Made by a program: the position numbers and the translations under genes
Shown here: piece after piece, positions 1 through 7,934 of the stretch
Numbering within the stretch: position 1 is the stretch's first letter
Layout of the letters: the number at the start of each line of letters is the position of its first letter
The notes under the pieces: model-generated
The model's input: only the letters and a program-made list of their open reading frames with translations
Told to the model about the DNA's origin: nothing
Database searches by the model: none
From: Gordonia jinghuaiqii
GTDB taxonomy: Bacteria > Actinomycetota > Actinomycetes > Mycobacteriales > Mycobacteriaceae
DNA: 64,000 nt
Assembly: GCF_014041935.1 (NCBI RefSeq)
Contig: NZ_CP059491.1
Span: 806,001 to 870,000 of the forward strand
Direction: 5' to 3'

Positions 1-1091
1 CCGAGGAACATGAACGTGCCCAGCCCGAGCACGATCAGGACGATGCCGGCCAGTACGAACTTGCCCGGTCCCATCTTGTCGGTGAGACGCCCGGCGATCG
101 GCATGGTCAGCATGGCGCCGAGGCCCTGCGGTGCCAGCAGCAGGCCTGCCATCAGGGTCGACTCGCCCCGCACGCCGATGAAGTACTGCGGGAACAGCAG
201 TGCCGCGCCGAAGAAGGCGATCATGAACAGCACCATGGTCATCACCGAGATGCTCAGGGTGCGGTTCTTGAACAGGCGCAGATCGAGCAGCGGGTTCTTC
301 TTACGCAGTGCGTGGAAGACGAACGCCACGATGAGGATCGCGCCGATGATCGCGGGGATCAGCACCGTGCCCGACATGAAGGTACGGTGCTCGGCGCTCG
401 AGGAGATGCCGAACAGGAACAGCGCCAGACCCGGGGACAGCAGGAGCAGACCCACGACGTCGATCGAGGAACGGGTGGGCACCGCGTCGTCGCGCAGGAC
501 GATCCAGGAGAAGATCAGTGCGCCGATACCGATGGGGACGTTGATCAGGAAGATCCAGTGCCAGCTCAGCTGCTCGATGAGGACGCCGCCGAGGATGGGA
601 CCCGAGATCGGACCGAGGAGCATCGGGATGCCGAGAACCGCCATGACCGAACCCACGCGCTCGGGGCCCGCGGCCTTGGTCAGCATCATCATGCCGATCG
701 GCATCAGCATTCCGCCGCCGAGACCCTGGATCACGCGGAACGCGACCAACATGCCGATGTTCGGGGCCAGCGCACACAGCACGGAACCGAGGGTGAACAG
801 GACCAGCGAGACCAGATACACCTTTTTGGTGCCGAAACGCGAGGCCGCCCAGCTGGACAGCGGGATCACCGCGGCGAGCGCGAGCGTGTAACCCGTCGCG
901 GTCCATGCGGCGCCGGCGGCGTCGGTGTTGAACTCCTGCTGGAAGGTGTTCTGTGCGACGGCGACGACGGTGACGTCGAGGATCGACATGATCGCGCCGA
1001 GCACGACCACACCGGCGATCATCAGGACACGTTTGTCCAGCTTGGTGTCTGGTGGGCCCTCGTGCAGGTGGCCCCCGGTGGAGGATGTCAT
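1..1091 (-). CDS. DHA2-family MFS drug/proton antiporter (3' part outside window)
   Basis: Integral membrane exporter of the EmrB/QacA (DHA2, usually 14 helices) group. About 363 residues are visible. The start reads MTSSTGGHLHEGPP and is followed by the first helix with LDVTVVAVA, the family's conserved motif in TM1. Later segments include GYTLALAAVIPLSSWAA, a loop with RFGTKK (motif A-like) and a G-rich helix, GGGMLMPIGMMML. The gene runs off the left edge, so the C-terminal helices are missing. It lies 58 nt downstream of a MarR regulator on the same strand, which suggests a MarR-controlled efflux operon. The substrate cannot be told from sequence. Confidence 0.9.
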   Translation of the reverse strand, partial: MTSSTGGHLHEGPPDTKLDKRVLMIAGVVVLGAIMSILDVTVVAVAQNTFQQEFNTDAAGAAWTATGYTLALAAVIPLSSWAASRFGTKKVYLVSLVLFTLGSVLCALAPNIGMLVAFRVIQGLGGGMLMPIGMMMLTKAAGPERVGSVMAVLGIPMLLGPISGPILGGVLIEQLSWHWIFLINVPIGIGALIFSWIVLRDDAVPTRSSIDVVGLLLLSPGLALFLFGISSSAEHRTFMSGTVLIPAIIGAILIVAFVFHALRKKNPLLDLRLFKNRTLSISVMTMVLFMIAFFGAALLFPQYFIGVRGESTLMAGLLLAPQGLGAMLTMPIAGRLTDKMGPGKFVLAGIVLIVLGLGTFMFL

Positions 1092-1149
1092 GGGAGTGCT
1101 TCCTATCGGTCGGACGTAGAACTGTGCGGCTGCGGGCGATTCGGTGTGG

Positions 1150-1659
1150 TCATGGCGCCCGGTGGCCGGATTCTGCGGGTGCTCGGAAGTAGTCGACCTC
1201 GTCGTCGACGATGGGGCTCAACGCCGCCCGGAGGTTGTCTCTGAGTTCGGCGGGGAGGGCGCTGACGAACCGGCGAACGGGTTCCTGGGCCACGGCGAAG
1301 TGGCTTTCCAGGAAGCTCTGGCCCTCGGCGGTGAGGGAGATCCGTTTGACCCGACGATCGGCCGGGTCCTCGCGTCGATCGACCAGGCCGCTGCTGACCA
1401 GTTTGTCGACGGTGCGCCCCGCGGCCGCGAACGACAGTTGAACCCGGTCGGCGAGCGCGTTGACGGGCATGGGGCCGGAATGGCAGCCCAGCGCGCAGAG
1501 TGTGCGGAACTGCGAGAAGGTGAGATCGGTGGCCGCCAGGCTCTCCATGGTCTCGGGCCGGCTGACGTCGGTCAGCTTGTCCAGGAACGCGATGAGAGCC
1601 GACGATGCGGCACTCACCGGATCGTCGGCGCCGAAAGCGCAGGTGGAATTCCGAGACAC
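1150..1659 (-). CDS. MarR-family transcriptional regulator
   Basis: 169 residues, GTG start. The winged helix-turn-helix is clear: LTFSQFRTLCALGC, then VNALADRVQLSFAAAGRTVDKLVSSGLVDRR, then the wing DPADRRVKRISLTAEG. These are classic MarR features. It is the first gene of an apparent two-gene unit with the downstream DHA2 exporter, so local repression of efflux is the likely role (inference). An inverted repeat just upstream of the start is a good operator candidate. Cys7 and Cys55 (CALGC region) could sense oxidants, but this is unproven. Confidence 0.9.
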   Translation of the reverse strand: MSRNSTCAFGADDPVSAASSALIAFLDKLTDVSRPETMESLAATDLTFSQFRTLCALGCHSGPMPVNALADRVQLSFAAAGRTVDKLVSSGLVDRREDPADRRVKRISLTAEGQSFLESHFAVAQEPVRRFVSALPAELRDNLRAALSPIVDDEVDYFRAPAESGHRAP

Positions 1660-1686
1660 CCGAAAATGCTAACGCGGATGCAACTA

Positions 1687-1700
1687 TTGCAATAATGCAA
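1687..1700. promoter_or_regulatory. Inverted repeat, candidate MarR operator
   Basis: TTGCA-N4-TGCAA is a perfect 5-bp inverted repeat in an AT-rich patch. It lies 28 bp upstream of the marR-like start and about 86 bp upstream of the divergent glutathione peroxidase. Position and symmetry suit a MarR dimer site. A second, overlapping TTGCAT half-site on the minus strand strengthens the impression. Function is inferred. Confidence 0.5.
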
Positions 1701-1786
1701 GTGATGTGACATCGCACATATCCAACGGCTCGGGTGATCCCCGTCTCAGTGATCCGTTTCCGGCGACGGCGGCTAGCCTTGCGTTC

Positions 1787-2269
1787 ATGGGCAACATCAA
1801 GAACATCCCGGTCACCTCCCTCGACGGCTCCGACGTCTCGTTGAGCGATTTCAGCGGTCCGCTGCTGGTCGTCAACGTCGCCAGCAAATGCGGTCTGACC
1901 CCGCAGTACGCCGGACTCGAGGAGCTCGCGAAGACCTACGGCGACAAGGGGCTCACGGTCGTGGGCGTCCCGTGCAACCAGTTCATGGGTCAGGAGCCCG
2001 GCACGGCGGAGGAGATCGCGACCTTCTGCTCGACCACCTACGGCGTCACCTTCCCGCTGCTGGAGAAGACCGATGTCAACGGCGACGACCGGCATCCGCT
2101 CTACGCCGAGCTGACCCGGCACGCCGACGCCGACGGCGAGGCCGGCGACATCCAGTGGAACTTCGAGAAGTTTCTCGTCGACGCCGACGGACAGGTCGTC
2201 AACCGGTTCCGCCCCCGCACCGAGCCCACCGATCCCACGGTGATCGCCGCCATCGAATCCGTGCTCTGA
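1787..2269 (+). CDS. Glutathione peroxidase family thiol peroxidase
   Basis: 160 residues from the ATG at 1787 (MGNIKNIPVTSLDG), which fits the usual family N-terminus; an upstream extension would be unlike the family. The peroxidatic cysteine is Cys35 in VASKCGLTPQY. The Gln of the FPCNQF-like motif (GVPCNQFMGQEPG) and the Trp-Asn pair (IQWNFEKF) complete the catalytic tetrad. It is a Cys rather than Sec enzyme. In actinobacteria such enzymes are usually thioredoxin- or mycothiol-linked peroxidases that detoxify hydroperoxides; the reductant here is inferred. It is divergent from the MarR regulator, so co-regulation under oxidative stress is possible. Confidence 0.9.
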   Translation: MGNIKNIPVTSLDGSDVSLSDFSGPLLVVNVASKCGLTPQYAGLEELAKTYGDKGLTVVGVPCNQFMGQEPGTAEEIATFCSTTYGVTFPLLEKTDVNGDDRHPLYAELTRHADADGEAGDIQWNFEKFLVDADGQVVNRFRPRTEPTDPTVIAAIESVL

Positions 2270-2332
2270 GTGCATCTGCGCACCCGGTAAGGTGACCAGC
2301 GAGTACTGACAGCAACATTGAGGAGCCGTGCC

Positions 2333-2572
2333 ATGGCGCGAGTGGTGGTCGACGTGATGCCCAAAGCCGAGATTCTCGATCCGCAGGGGCAGGCCATCGT
2401 CGGCGCCCTGGGCCGACTCGGTTTCAGCGGCATCGGCGACGTCCGTCAGGGCAAGCGATTCGAACTCGAGGTCGACGACTCGGTCGACGACGCCACCCTC
2501 GAGCGCATCGCCGAAGAGCTCCTGACCAACACGGTCATCGAGAACTTCAACGTGTCCCGAGTCGCGGAGTAG
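2333..2572 (+). CDS. purS: Phosphoribosylformylglycinamidine synthase subunit PurS
   Basis: 79-residue small subunit of FGAM synthase, step 4 of purine biosynthesis. It begins [19 protein letters not shown], matching the PurS family in length and in its conserved LDPQG-AI pattern. The start at 2333 follows AGGAG at 2321 with good spacing. purQ starts 8 bp after its stop, so the two are an operon. PurS bridges PurQ (glutaminase) and PurL (synthetase); purL is not in this window. Confidence 0.95.
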   Translation: MARVVVDVMPKAEILDPQGQAIVGALGRLGFSGIGDVRQGKRFELEVDDSVDDATLERIAEELLTNTVIENFNVSRVAE

Positions 2573-2579
2573 CGCCGCG

Positions 2580-3260
2580 ATGACAGCACGCATCGGGGTC
2601 ATCACCTTCCCCGGAACCCTGGACGACGTGGACGCCGCCCGTGCGGTCAGGCTGGCGGGCGCCGAGCCCGTCGCCCTGTGGCACGGCGACGCCGACCTCA
2701 AAGGGGTCGACGCGATCATCGTGCCGGGCGGTTTCTCCTACGGTGACTACCTGCGCGCCGGAGCCATCGCCCGCTTCGCGCCGGTCATGGGTTCGGTCGT
2801 CGAGGCCGCGGGCAAGGGCATGCCGGTCCTCGGCATCTGCAACGGTTTTCAGGTGTTGTGTGAGGCCGGACTGCTGCCCGGTGCCCTGACCCGTAACGAG
2901 GGGCTGCATTTCATCTGTCGCGACGAGTGGCTGCGGGTGGAGTCCAACACCACCGCGTGGACCACCCGATTCGAGCGGAACGCCGAGATCCTCATCCCGC
3001 TCAAGTCCGGCGAGGGGCGCTACGTGGCGTCGCAGCGCAAGCTCGAGGAGCTCGAGGGCGAGGGGCAGATCGTGTTCCGGTTCCCCGAGCGCAACCCCAA
3101 CGGGTCGGCACTCGACATCGCGGGCATCTCCAGTCCTGACGGGCGGATCGTCGGGCTCATGCCCCACCCTGAACACGCCACCGAGGCGCTCACCGGTCCC
3201 AGCGATGACGGTCTCGGTCTGTTCTACTCGGTGATCGACTCGGTACTCGCCTCGGCGTGA
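2580..3260 (+). CDS. purQ: Phosphoribosylformylglycinamidine synthase subunit PurQ
   Basis: 226 residues, class I glutamine amidotransferase that supplies ammonia to PurL. The nucleophile is Cys87 in [10 protein letters not shown]. The catalytic His-Glu pair is in [10 protein letters not shown] near residues 195-199. The N-terminus [17 protein letters not shown] and the [16 protein letters not shown] motif are diagnostic. It directly follows purS. Its stop overlaps the GTG of the next gene (GTGA), so the aminopeptidase may be co-translated. Confidence 0.97.
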   Translation: MTARIGVITFPGTLDDVDAARAVRLAGAEPVALWHGDADLKGVDAIIVPGGFSYGDYLRAGAIARFAPVMGSVVEAAGKGMPVLGICNGFQVLCEAGLLPGALTRNEGLHFICRDEWLRVESNTTAWTTRFERNAEILIPLKSGEGRYVASQRKLEELEGEGQIVFRFPERNPNGSALDIAGISSPDGRIVGLMPHPEHATEALTGPSDDGLGLFYSVIDSVLASA

Positions 3261-4582
3261 GCGGCTCCGGGTCCATGGCATCGTCACCGCGCACCCCGTC
3301 TCCGAAGCTGCCGACCAGCGCAACCGCTTTCGGGCTGGGAGAGTTCGTCGACGCCTCGCCGTCGCCGTTCCATGTCTGTGCAACCGTGGCCCGTGAGCTC
3401 GAGACCGCCGGTTACACACGGCTTTTCGAGGACAGGGAATGGTCGTCGACCGAGCTGAGTGCACCGGCGGCGCGTCACTACGTCATCCGGGGCGGCTCCA
3501 TCATCGCCTGGCAGGCCGGTGAGGCCGGGGCGTTCCGCATCGTCGGTGGGCACACCGACAGCCCCAACCTGCGGGTCAAACAGCATCCGGACCGGTCCTC
3601 GGCGGGGGTGGCGATGGTCGCGCTCGAACCCTACGGCGGCGCATGGCTGAACTCATGGCTCGACCGCGATCTGGGCCTGTCCGGTCGCCTCGCATATCGA
3701 TCGGCAGAGGGCGTGGCGCACACGCTGGTTCACGTGACCGAGCCGGTGCTGCGGGTGCCGCAACTCGCGATTCATCTGTCGGAGGACCGCAAGGGCGTCA
3801 CGCTCGACCCGCAACGCCACGTGGATGGGATCTGGGGTCTCGGCGACGCCGTCCCCGATGTCCTGCGCTGGGTGTCGGAGTATGCGGGCATCGATCCCGA
3901 CGCTCTTCTCGGGTGGGAGCTGATGACCCACGACGCCGCGCCGTCGGCGATCGTCGGTGCCGGCGAGAACCTGCTCAGCGCACCGCGTCTGGACAATCAG
4001 GGCACCTGCTACGCCGGGCTGCGCGCACTGCTGGACGGGTCGTCGACGACACATACCCGGATGCTCGTGCTGTTCGACCACGAAGAGGTCGGCAGCGGGT
4101 CCGAGCGTGGGGCTGCATCGGACTTTCTGGCCTCGATCTGTGAGCGGATCGTGTTGGCACGCGGCGGTTCTCGCGCCGACTTCCTGCAGGCGATGGCGGC
4201 GAGTGTGTGCTTGTCGGGCGACATGGCCCACGCCACCCATCCGAACTATCCCGAACGGCACGAGCCCGGTCACCGCATCACGATCGGCGGCGGACCGGTG
4301 CTCAAGGTGAACCAGAACCTGCGCTATGCGTCAGATGCGTTGGGCGAGGCCATCTTCGCGCTCGCCTGTGACACCGCCGGGGTGCCCATGCAGCGGTACG
4401 TGCATCGGGCCGATCTGCCGTGCGGATCGACCATCGGGCCGATCACCGCGTCCCGTACCGGGTTGACGACGATCGACGTCGGTGCGCCCCAGCTCGCCAT
4501 GCATTCGGCGCGCGAACTGATGGGCGTCGCCGATGTGCCCATGTATTCCGCTGCGCTGCAGGCGTTTCTGTCTCAGGACTGA
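3257..4582 (+). CDS. M18 family zinc aminopeptidase
   Basis: 441 residues, similar in size to bacterial M18 (aspartyl aminopeptidase-like) enzymes. Dinuclear-zinc ligands can be seen: [12 protein letters not shown] (His-Asp), [10 protein letters not shown] (Asp), [13 protein letters not shown] (catalytic Glu-Glu) and [10 protein letters not shown]. The last ligand His is probably near the C-terminus (MHSARELMG). It is cytoplasmic and hydrolyses N-terminal residues from peptides. The GTG start overlaps the purQ stop by 4 nt; ATG at 3275 is an alternative. Linkage to purQ probably reflects shared transcription rather than shared pathway. Confidence 0.92.
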   Translation: MSGSGSMASSPRTPSPKLPTSATAFGLGEFVDASPSPFHVCATVARELETAGYTRLFEDREWSSTELSAPAARHYVIRGGSIIAWQAGEAGAFRIVGGHTDSPNLRVKQHPDRSSAGVAMVALEPYGGAWLNSWLDRDLGLSGRLAYRSAEGVAHTLVHVTEPVLRVPQLAIHLSEDRKGVTLDPQRHVDGIWGLGDAVPDVLRWVSEYAGIDPDALLGWELMTHDAAPSAIVGAGENLLSAPRLDNQGTCYAGLRALLDGSSTTHTRMLVLFDHEEVGSGSERGAASDFLASICERIVLARGGSRADFLQAMAASVCLSGDMAHATHPNYPERHEPGHRITIGGGPVLKVNQNLRYASDALGEAIFALACDTAGVPMQRYVHRADLPCGSTIGPITASRTGLTTIDVGAPQLAMHSARELMGVADVPMYSAALQAFLSQD

Positions 4583-4603
4583 CCGGCGTTCAGGCGGGGA
4601 CGA

Positions 4604-5473
4604 TCAGTACACGCGAGCGAAGCCGAGGACCTTGTTCACGTAGTCCATCGAGTTGTTGTAGCGCAGGACCGCGGTGACCAGCGACGACGGGTCGCGCAGG
4701 TCGAGGTTCCCGTCGCACAGGTAGTTCGCGGTGGTCAACGCGGCGTCGAAGATGTTCTGCGGGTCGGACTTCCCGTCCTTGTTGCCATCGGCGGCGTACG
4801 CCTTCCAGGTCGACGGCAGGAACTGCATGGGGCCGACTGCGCGGTCGTAGGCGGCGTCACCGTCGAGCTGGCCGCCGTCGGTGTCGTTGATGACCTCGTT
4901 GCCCGCCAGGGTGCCGTCGAGGCGCGGGCCGAAGATCGCGCTGCGCAGTGCGCCGTCGGGCGCCACGTTGCCGTGGTCGGCGTGATGGGACTCCACCTTG
5001 CCGATCCCGGCGATGACCTTCCAGTCGATGTTGCATCGCGGGTGGGTGATCTTCACGGAGTTCGCAGCGGCCTCGTAGGCGTCGTAGTTCGTCGCAGGCA
5101 CCGCACCGGTGGTCACACTCGCGGGGCGCACCGGGGGCGGCGGAGCGATCGGATGGGCCTCGACCACGGGTGTGACCGTGGGAGGCGTCGTCGTGGAGTC
5201 GACGCTCGACTGGGGAGCGGAGACCGGGGTGGGGGCTGCGGTGTGGCTGGACAGCTCCGCGCCGGCAGTGGCGGCGCCGGCGAGGACGCCGACCGGCAGC
5301 AGGGCCGTGGCCCACAACGCTGTCCGTCTCTTCTGCCGTGGCCCGAAGTTCCGTGGCCCGAGTTTCCCCCGTGGCCCGAATTTTCCCCGTGGCTTGGAGT
5401 GCTTACCCAAAACTGATCGACCTCGCGTGTACATCTGGTGGTTCGTGCTCTCTGAACCGGACCGACCGTACAC
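4604..5473 (-). CDS. Secreted MltB-like lytic transglycosylase
   Basis: 289 residues if the GTG at 5473 is used; ATG at 5434 (MYTRGRSVLG) is also plausible. Order: a basic N-tail with GKFGPR-type repeats, one hydrophobic segment (ALWATALLPVGVLAGAATAG) acting as signal or anchor, a Pro/Thr-rich linker, then an SLT domain. The catalytic Glu is in IAGIGKVESHHADHG. AVGPMQFLPSTWKAYA and the C-terminal ALTTANYLC and AVLRYNNSMDYV segments are typical. It cleaves peptidoglycan glycan strands with 1,6-anhydro product formation, at the cell envelope. It is convergent with the aminopeptidase, 21 nt apart. Confidence 0.88.
   Translation of the reverse strand: MYGRSGSESTNHQMYTRGRSVLGKHSKPRGKFGPRGKLGPRNFGPRQKRRTALWATALLPVGVLAGAATAGAELSSHTAAPTPVSAPQSSVDSTTTPPTVTPVVEAHPIAPPPPVRPASVTTGAVPATNYDAYEAAANSVKITHPRCNIDWKVIAGIGKVESHHADHGNVAPDGALRSAIFGPRLDGTLAGNEVINDTDGGQLDGDAAYDRAVGPMQFLPSTWKAYAADGNKDGKSDPQNIFDAALTTANYLCDGNLDLRDPSSLVTAVLRYNNSMDYVNKVLGFARVY
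5336..5396. repeat. Short in-frame tandem repeat in the transglycosylase N-tail
   Basis: About 3.7 copies of CCGTGGCCCGAA-type units, 15-18 bp long, begin at 5336, 5351, 5369 and 5387. On the minus strand they encode the basic peptide repeats GKFGPR, GKLGPR and NFGPR, just before the signal or anchor segment. The units keep the reading frame. Confidence 0.75.
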
Positions 5474-5494
5474 CTCAATGTGAGCAAAGCGTTA

Positions 5495-5508
5495 TGATCC
5501 TGTGATCA
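5495..5508. promoter_or_regulatory. Inverted repeat upstream of the lytic transglycosylase
   Basis: TGATC-N4-GATCA, a perfect 5-bp inverted repeat in an AT-richer patch 22 bp upstream of the 5473 start. It could be an operator or lie at the promoter of the minus-strand gene. No matching regulator is recognised. The remaining bases up to the next gene (5628) show no other clear structure. Confidence 0.35.
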
Positions 5509-5628
5509 ATAATGGTCTGGACGCCGACGCTGCTTTGTGTCTATGCAGGTAAGCGAAAAATCGGGACATCTCTGTGAGACGGGGCACATACGGTCCCGAA
5601 ACAGGTCCCGGCGGGCCGTCGGAAGTCG

Positions 5629-6939
5629 TCAGTTCGGGCGCAGAAGAGACAGGGTGCTGCCCTCGCTGACCACGATGTAACCGTCGAGCACGCGGATCAG
5701 ACCGGGGGTGGTCAGGCTCTGTTCCCAGGCCACGGTGTTCTCCGGGGTGAGCGCCGTCAGCACGCCCTGATTGGCGACGATCATCGTGGTGCCCGTGGAC
5801 CCGACGCACGCGGGGTTCGCGAGGATCGGCTGCTCCGGTCCCGGCGGGGGCCCCATGCCGACGTGCCGGCCGTCGGCGAGCGCGTAGGTGGTGCGCGAGC
5901 CGTCACGGAGACCGAAGTTCACCAGCGACCCGCAGGAGACGGCGTTCGCCTTCGACAGTTCGGTGTCGCTGATCTGCCACAGGGCGCCCGACCGCGCCGG
6001 GTCCCGGACCTCGTACTGACCCTCCGCGGCGAAGATGCGGTTGGCGGCGTTGAGTACCGGCAGCGTCGACGGCCCGGCGAGCACCTGGAGGCCGTCGGCC
6101 TCGGCGACGGGGTCCGGGTCGACGCGCCCGTTGACGGTGGCGTAGGTCACCACCCGTTCGTTGCCGTACTCCTGATGGTGGACGGCCACGCCGGTCGGGT
6201 AGAGCCGGATGGTGCACTGGTCGCAGCCGATCCGGTCGTCGCCGGTGGTCGGGTTCACCAGGTGCTGGCTGGCGTCGGCGGTCTTGACGATCACGATGTC
6301 ACCGGTGACGTCGATCTCGATGACCGGAGCCGCGAACGTACGGGCCCAGATGCTGTTGCCGCTCGGCGTGTTCAGCGAGACCTGATGTCCCACCTTGTTG
6401 ACGCGCAGGAAGTTGGTGCCGAGTCCCTCCACCTTCTTGGTGTCGGAGTACTCGGAGGTCTGGGTGGGGACGCCGGCATCGTCGACGAGGTAGAAGCCGT
6501 CGTCGAGCAGGTTGCCCAGCTGGACCGCGCATCCCACCTGGCCTGCTTCGTTGACCGCGCAGTCGCCCTGACCCGCGTTGACGGGGCTGTCCCACAGCAT
6601 CTTTCCGGTGCGGCGATCCACCATCGCAAACGAGCGGCCCAGGCCCGACGGATAGGAGATGAGCCAGCCCTCGTCGGAGGTGTCGGCAACCTCGATCGTG
6701 ACCTCACCGCGGTAATCGGGCAGGTCCTCCTGGCCGACGATGGTCCACCCGATGGTGGGTGCACGGTGATAGTCGCGCAGCTCGCCGTAGGCGTAGTCGG
6801 CGTTGTCGACCCGCGAATCGCCGCTCGCGAGAACCACTCCGCCGGTGATCAGCAGCGCGGCGCAGAGGAACAACACGACGGTCCCGATGCCGAACGGCAG
6901 GCGCGCGGAAAGGGTCCGGGCGCGGGAGCGAGAGGACAT
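5629..6939 (-). CDS. Membrane-anchored PQQ-like beta-propeller protein, unknown function
   Basis: 436 residues. A single N-terminal transmembrane segment (VLFLCAALLITGGVVLASG, about residues 21-40) is followed by a large extracytoplasmic domain. That domain has propeller-like blades with motifs such as FAMVDRRTGKMLWDSP, GNSIWARTF, GALWQIS and NTVAWEQSL, resembling PQQ/WD-type repeats. Paired cysteines (GDCAVNEAGQVGCAV; GCDQC) suggest disulfides outside the cell. It may be a scaffold or binding protein of the envelope. No catalytic motif is recognised and the function is unknown. It has no close partner gene, being 155 nt upstream of the transglycosylase. Confidence 0.8.
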   Translation of the reverse strand: MSSRSRARTLSARLPFGIGTVVLFLCAALLITGGVVLASGDSRVDNADYAYGELRDYHRAPTIGWTIVGQEDLPDYRGEVTIEVADTSDEGWLISYPSGLGRSFAMVDRRTGKMLWDSPVNAGQGDCAVNEAGQVGCAVQLGNLLDDGFYLVDDAGVPTQTSEYSDTKKVEGLGTNFLRVNKVGHQVSLNTPSGNSIWARTFAAPVIEIDVTGDIVIVKTADASQHLVNPTTGDDRIGCDQCTIRLYPTGVAVHHQEYGNERVVTYATVNGRVDPDPVAEADGLQVLAGPSTLPVLNAANRIFAAEGQYEVRDPARSGALWQISDTELSKANAVSCGSLVNFGLRDGSRTTYALADGRHVGMGPPPGPEQPILANPACVGSTGTTMIVANQGVLTALTPENTVAWEQSLTTPGLIRVLDGYIVVSEGSTLSLLRPN

Positions 6940-7060
6940 GGCTAAGAGTCAACCATGGCCGCTGACGGACGGTTCGGGGCCCGGTGCCGTCGGGGCCGGA
7001 CCGCGAATCGCCGGCGATATGACCATGGCGTTTCGAGGCCGGACACGGTGAACTGGTCCC

Positions 7061-7534
7061 ATGGATCTGCTGCGGGACGTCTTGGTGACGTTGACGGTCG
7101 TGACCACCGGGCTCAGCGCCGGCGTACTGGCCGGGTTCGGCTATGCCGTGATCCCCGGACTCACCCGCGCCGGCGCCGAGATAGCGGTCCCTGCGATGCA
7201 GCGGATGAACAGGTCCATTCTCAACCCGCTGTTCGCCGTCATCTTCGGCGGCGGCGTGGTGTTCGGCGTGCTGAGTGCCTGGACGTCATGGGACACCGGC
7301 TTGCGATGGTGGGTGGTCGCGGCGACACTCCTGACACTCCTCGGTGTCGTCATCACGATGGCGGTCAACGTTCCGGCCAACAACCGCCTCGACGCCGCCG
7401 GTGACGTACGAGGAGAGGAAGCGGTCCGGATGTGGTCGGAGTTCACCGCCGTCTGGGTGCCCTGGAACATTGCGCGATCTCTGCTGACCACCGCCGCGGT
7501 CGCGGTCCTGGTCGCCGGTCTGCTCGTGGGATGA
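7061..7534 (+). CDS. DUF1772 (anthrone oxygenase-like) membrane protein
   Basis: 157 residues with four predicted membrane helices: residues 5-30, 55-75, 82-105 and 135-155. It carries the DUF1772 pattern of an NVPANNRLD loop (family motif NxPxNxxL) after the third helix and WNIARSLLTT before the last. Some relatives are anthrone oxygenases, but most bacterial members have no known role. It stands alone, ending 37 nt before the arsenic-type repressor. Confidence 0.8.
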   Translation: MDLLRDVLVTLTVVTTGLSAGVLAGFGYAVIPGLTRAGAEIAVPAMQRMNRSILNPLFAVIFGGGVVFGVLSAWTSWDTGLRWWVVAATLLTLLGVVITMAVNVPANNRLDAAGDVRGEEAVRMWSEFTAVWVPWNIARSLLTTAAVAVLVAGLLVG

Positions 7535-7556
7535 CGTCCTGAACTGAATCGACGTG

Positions 7557-7570
7557 TGTCAATATTGACA
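7557..7570. promoter_or_regulatory. ArsR-type operator palindrome
   Basis: TGTCAATATTGACA is a perfect 14-bp palindrome with only 1 bp between its end and the GTG start of arsR. Symmetric sites with TCAA-type half-sites are typical of ArsR/SmtB repressors. Its location implies either that transcription starts within it (leaderless mRNA) or that repression works by blocking the start region. Function is inferred from position and symmetry. Confidence 0.75.
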
Positions 7571-7571
7571 G

Positions 7572-7934
7572 GTGTCGAATAAGAATGTGCTCCTCTCACC
7601 GGCCCGCGGCCTGAGTGGTGACGAGATCGGGGCTGTCACCCCGTTGTTGAAGGCGCTCGCGGACCCGGTCCGGTTGCGGTTGCTGTCGGAGGTTGCCGCG
7701 CACCCGGGAGGGGAAGCGTGTGTGTGTGACATCTCCGGACCGTTCAACCTGTCGCAACCGACGATCTCGCACCATCTCAAAGTGCTCCGGGAAGCAGGCC
7801 TGGTGACCAGCGAGCGCCGGGCGACCTGGGTGTACTACCGCGTGAACACCTCTGCGCTGCAACAACTGGCCGGCCTCATGGACAGCCTCGCGTCGGTGGT
7901 GGGGGAGTCCCGCTCGTGCGAGGCGGGCCAGTGA
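7572..7934 (+). CDS. arsR: ArsR-family metalloregulator (arsenic type)
   Basis: 120 residues, GTG start. The winged helix is LKALADPVRLRLLSEV, then FNLSQPTISHHLKVLREAGLVTSERRATWVYYRV. Metal-sensing cysteines Cys50 and Cys52 lie in EACVCDIS, the classic CxC site on the alpha3 helix that binds As(III)/Sb(III). It heads the arsR-acr3-arsC operon: its stop overlaps the acr3 start (GTGA). The palindrome just before it is the presumed autoregulatory operator. Confidence 0.93.
   Translation: MSNKNVLLSPARGLSGDEIGAVTPLLKALADPVRLRLLSEVAAHPGGEACVCDISGPFNLSQPTISHHLKVLREAGLVTSERRATWVYYRVNTSALQQLAGLMDSLASVVGESRSCEAGQ

Noticed and set aside
10..1244. Plus-strand open frames over the first DHA2 exporter and MarR gene
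   Set aside because: The exporter and the MarR regulator read clearly on the minus strand; these frames have no motif.
5474..5628. c-di-AMP (ydaO) riboswitch upstream of the lytic transglycosylase
   Set aside because: I could not find the conserved riboswitch blocks in this 155-bp gap on either strand.
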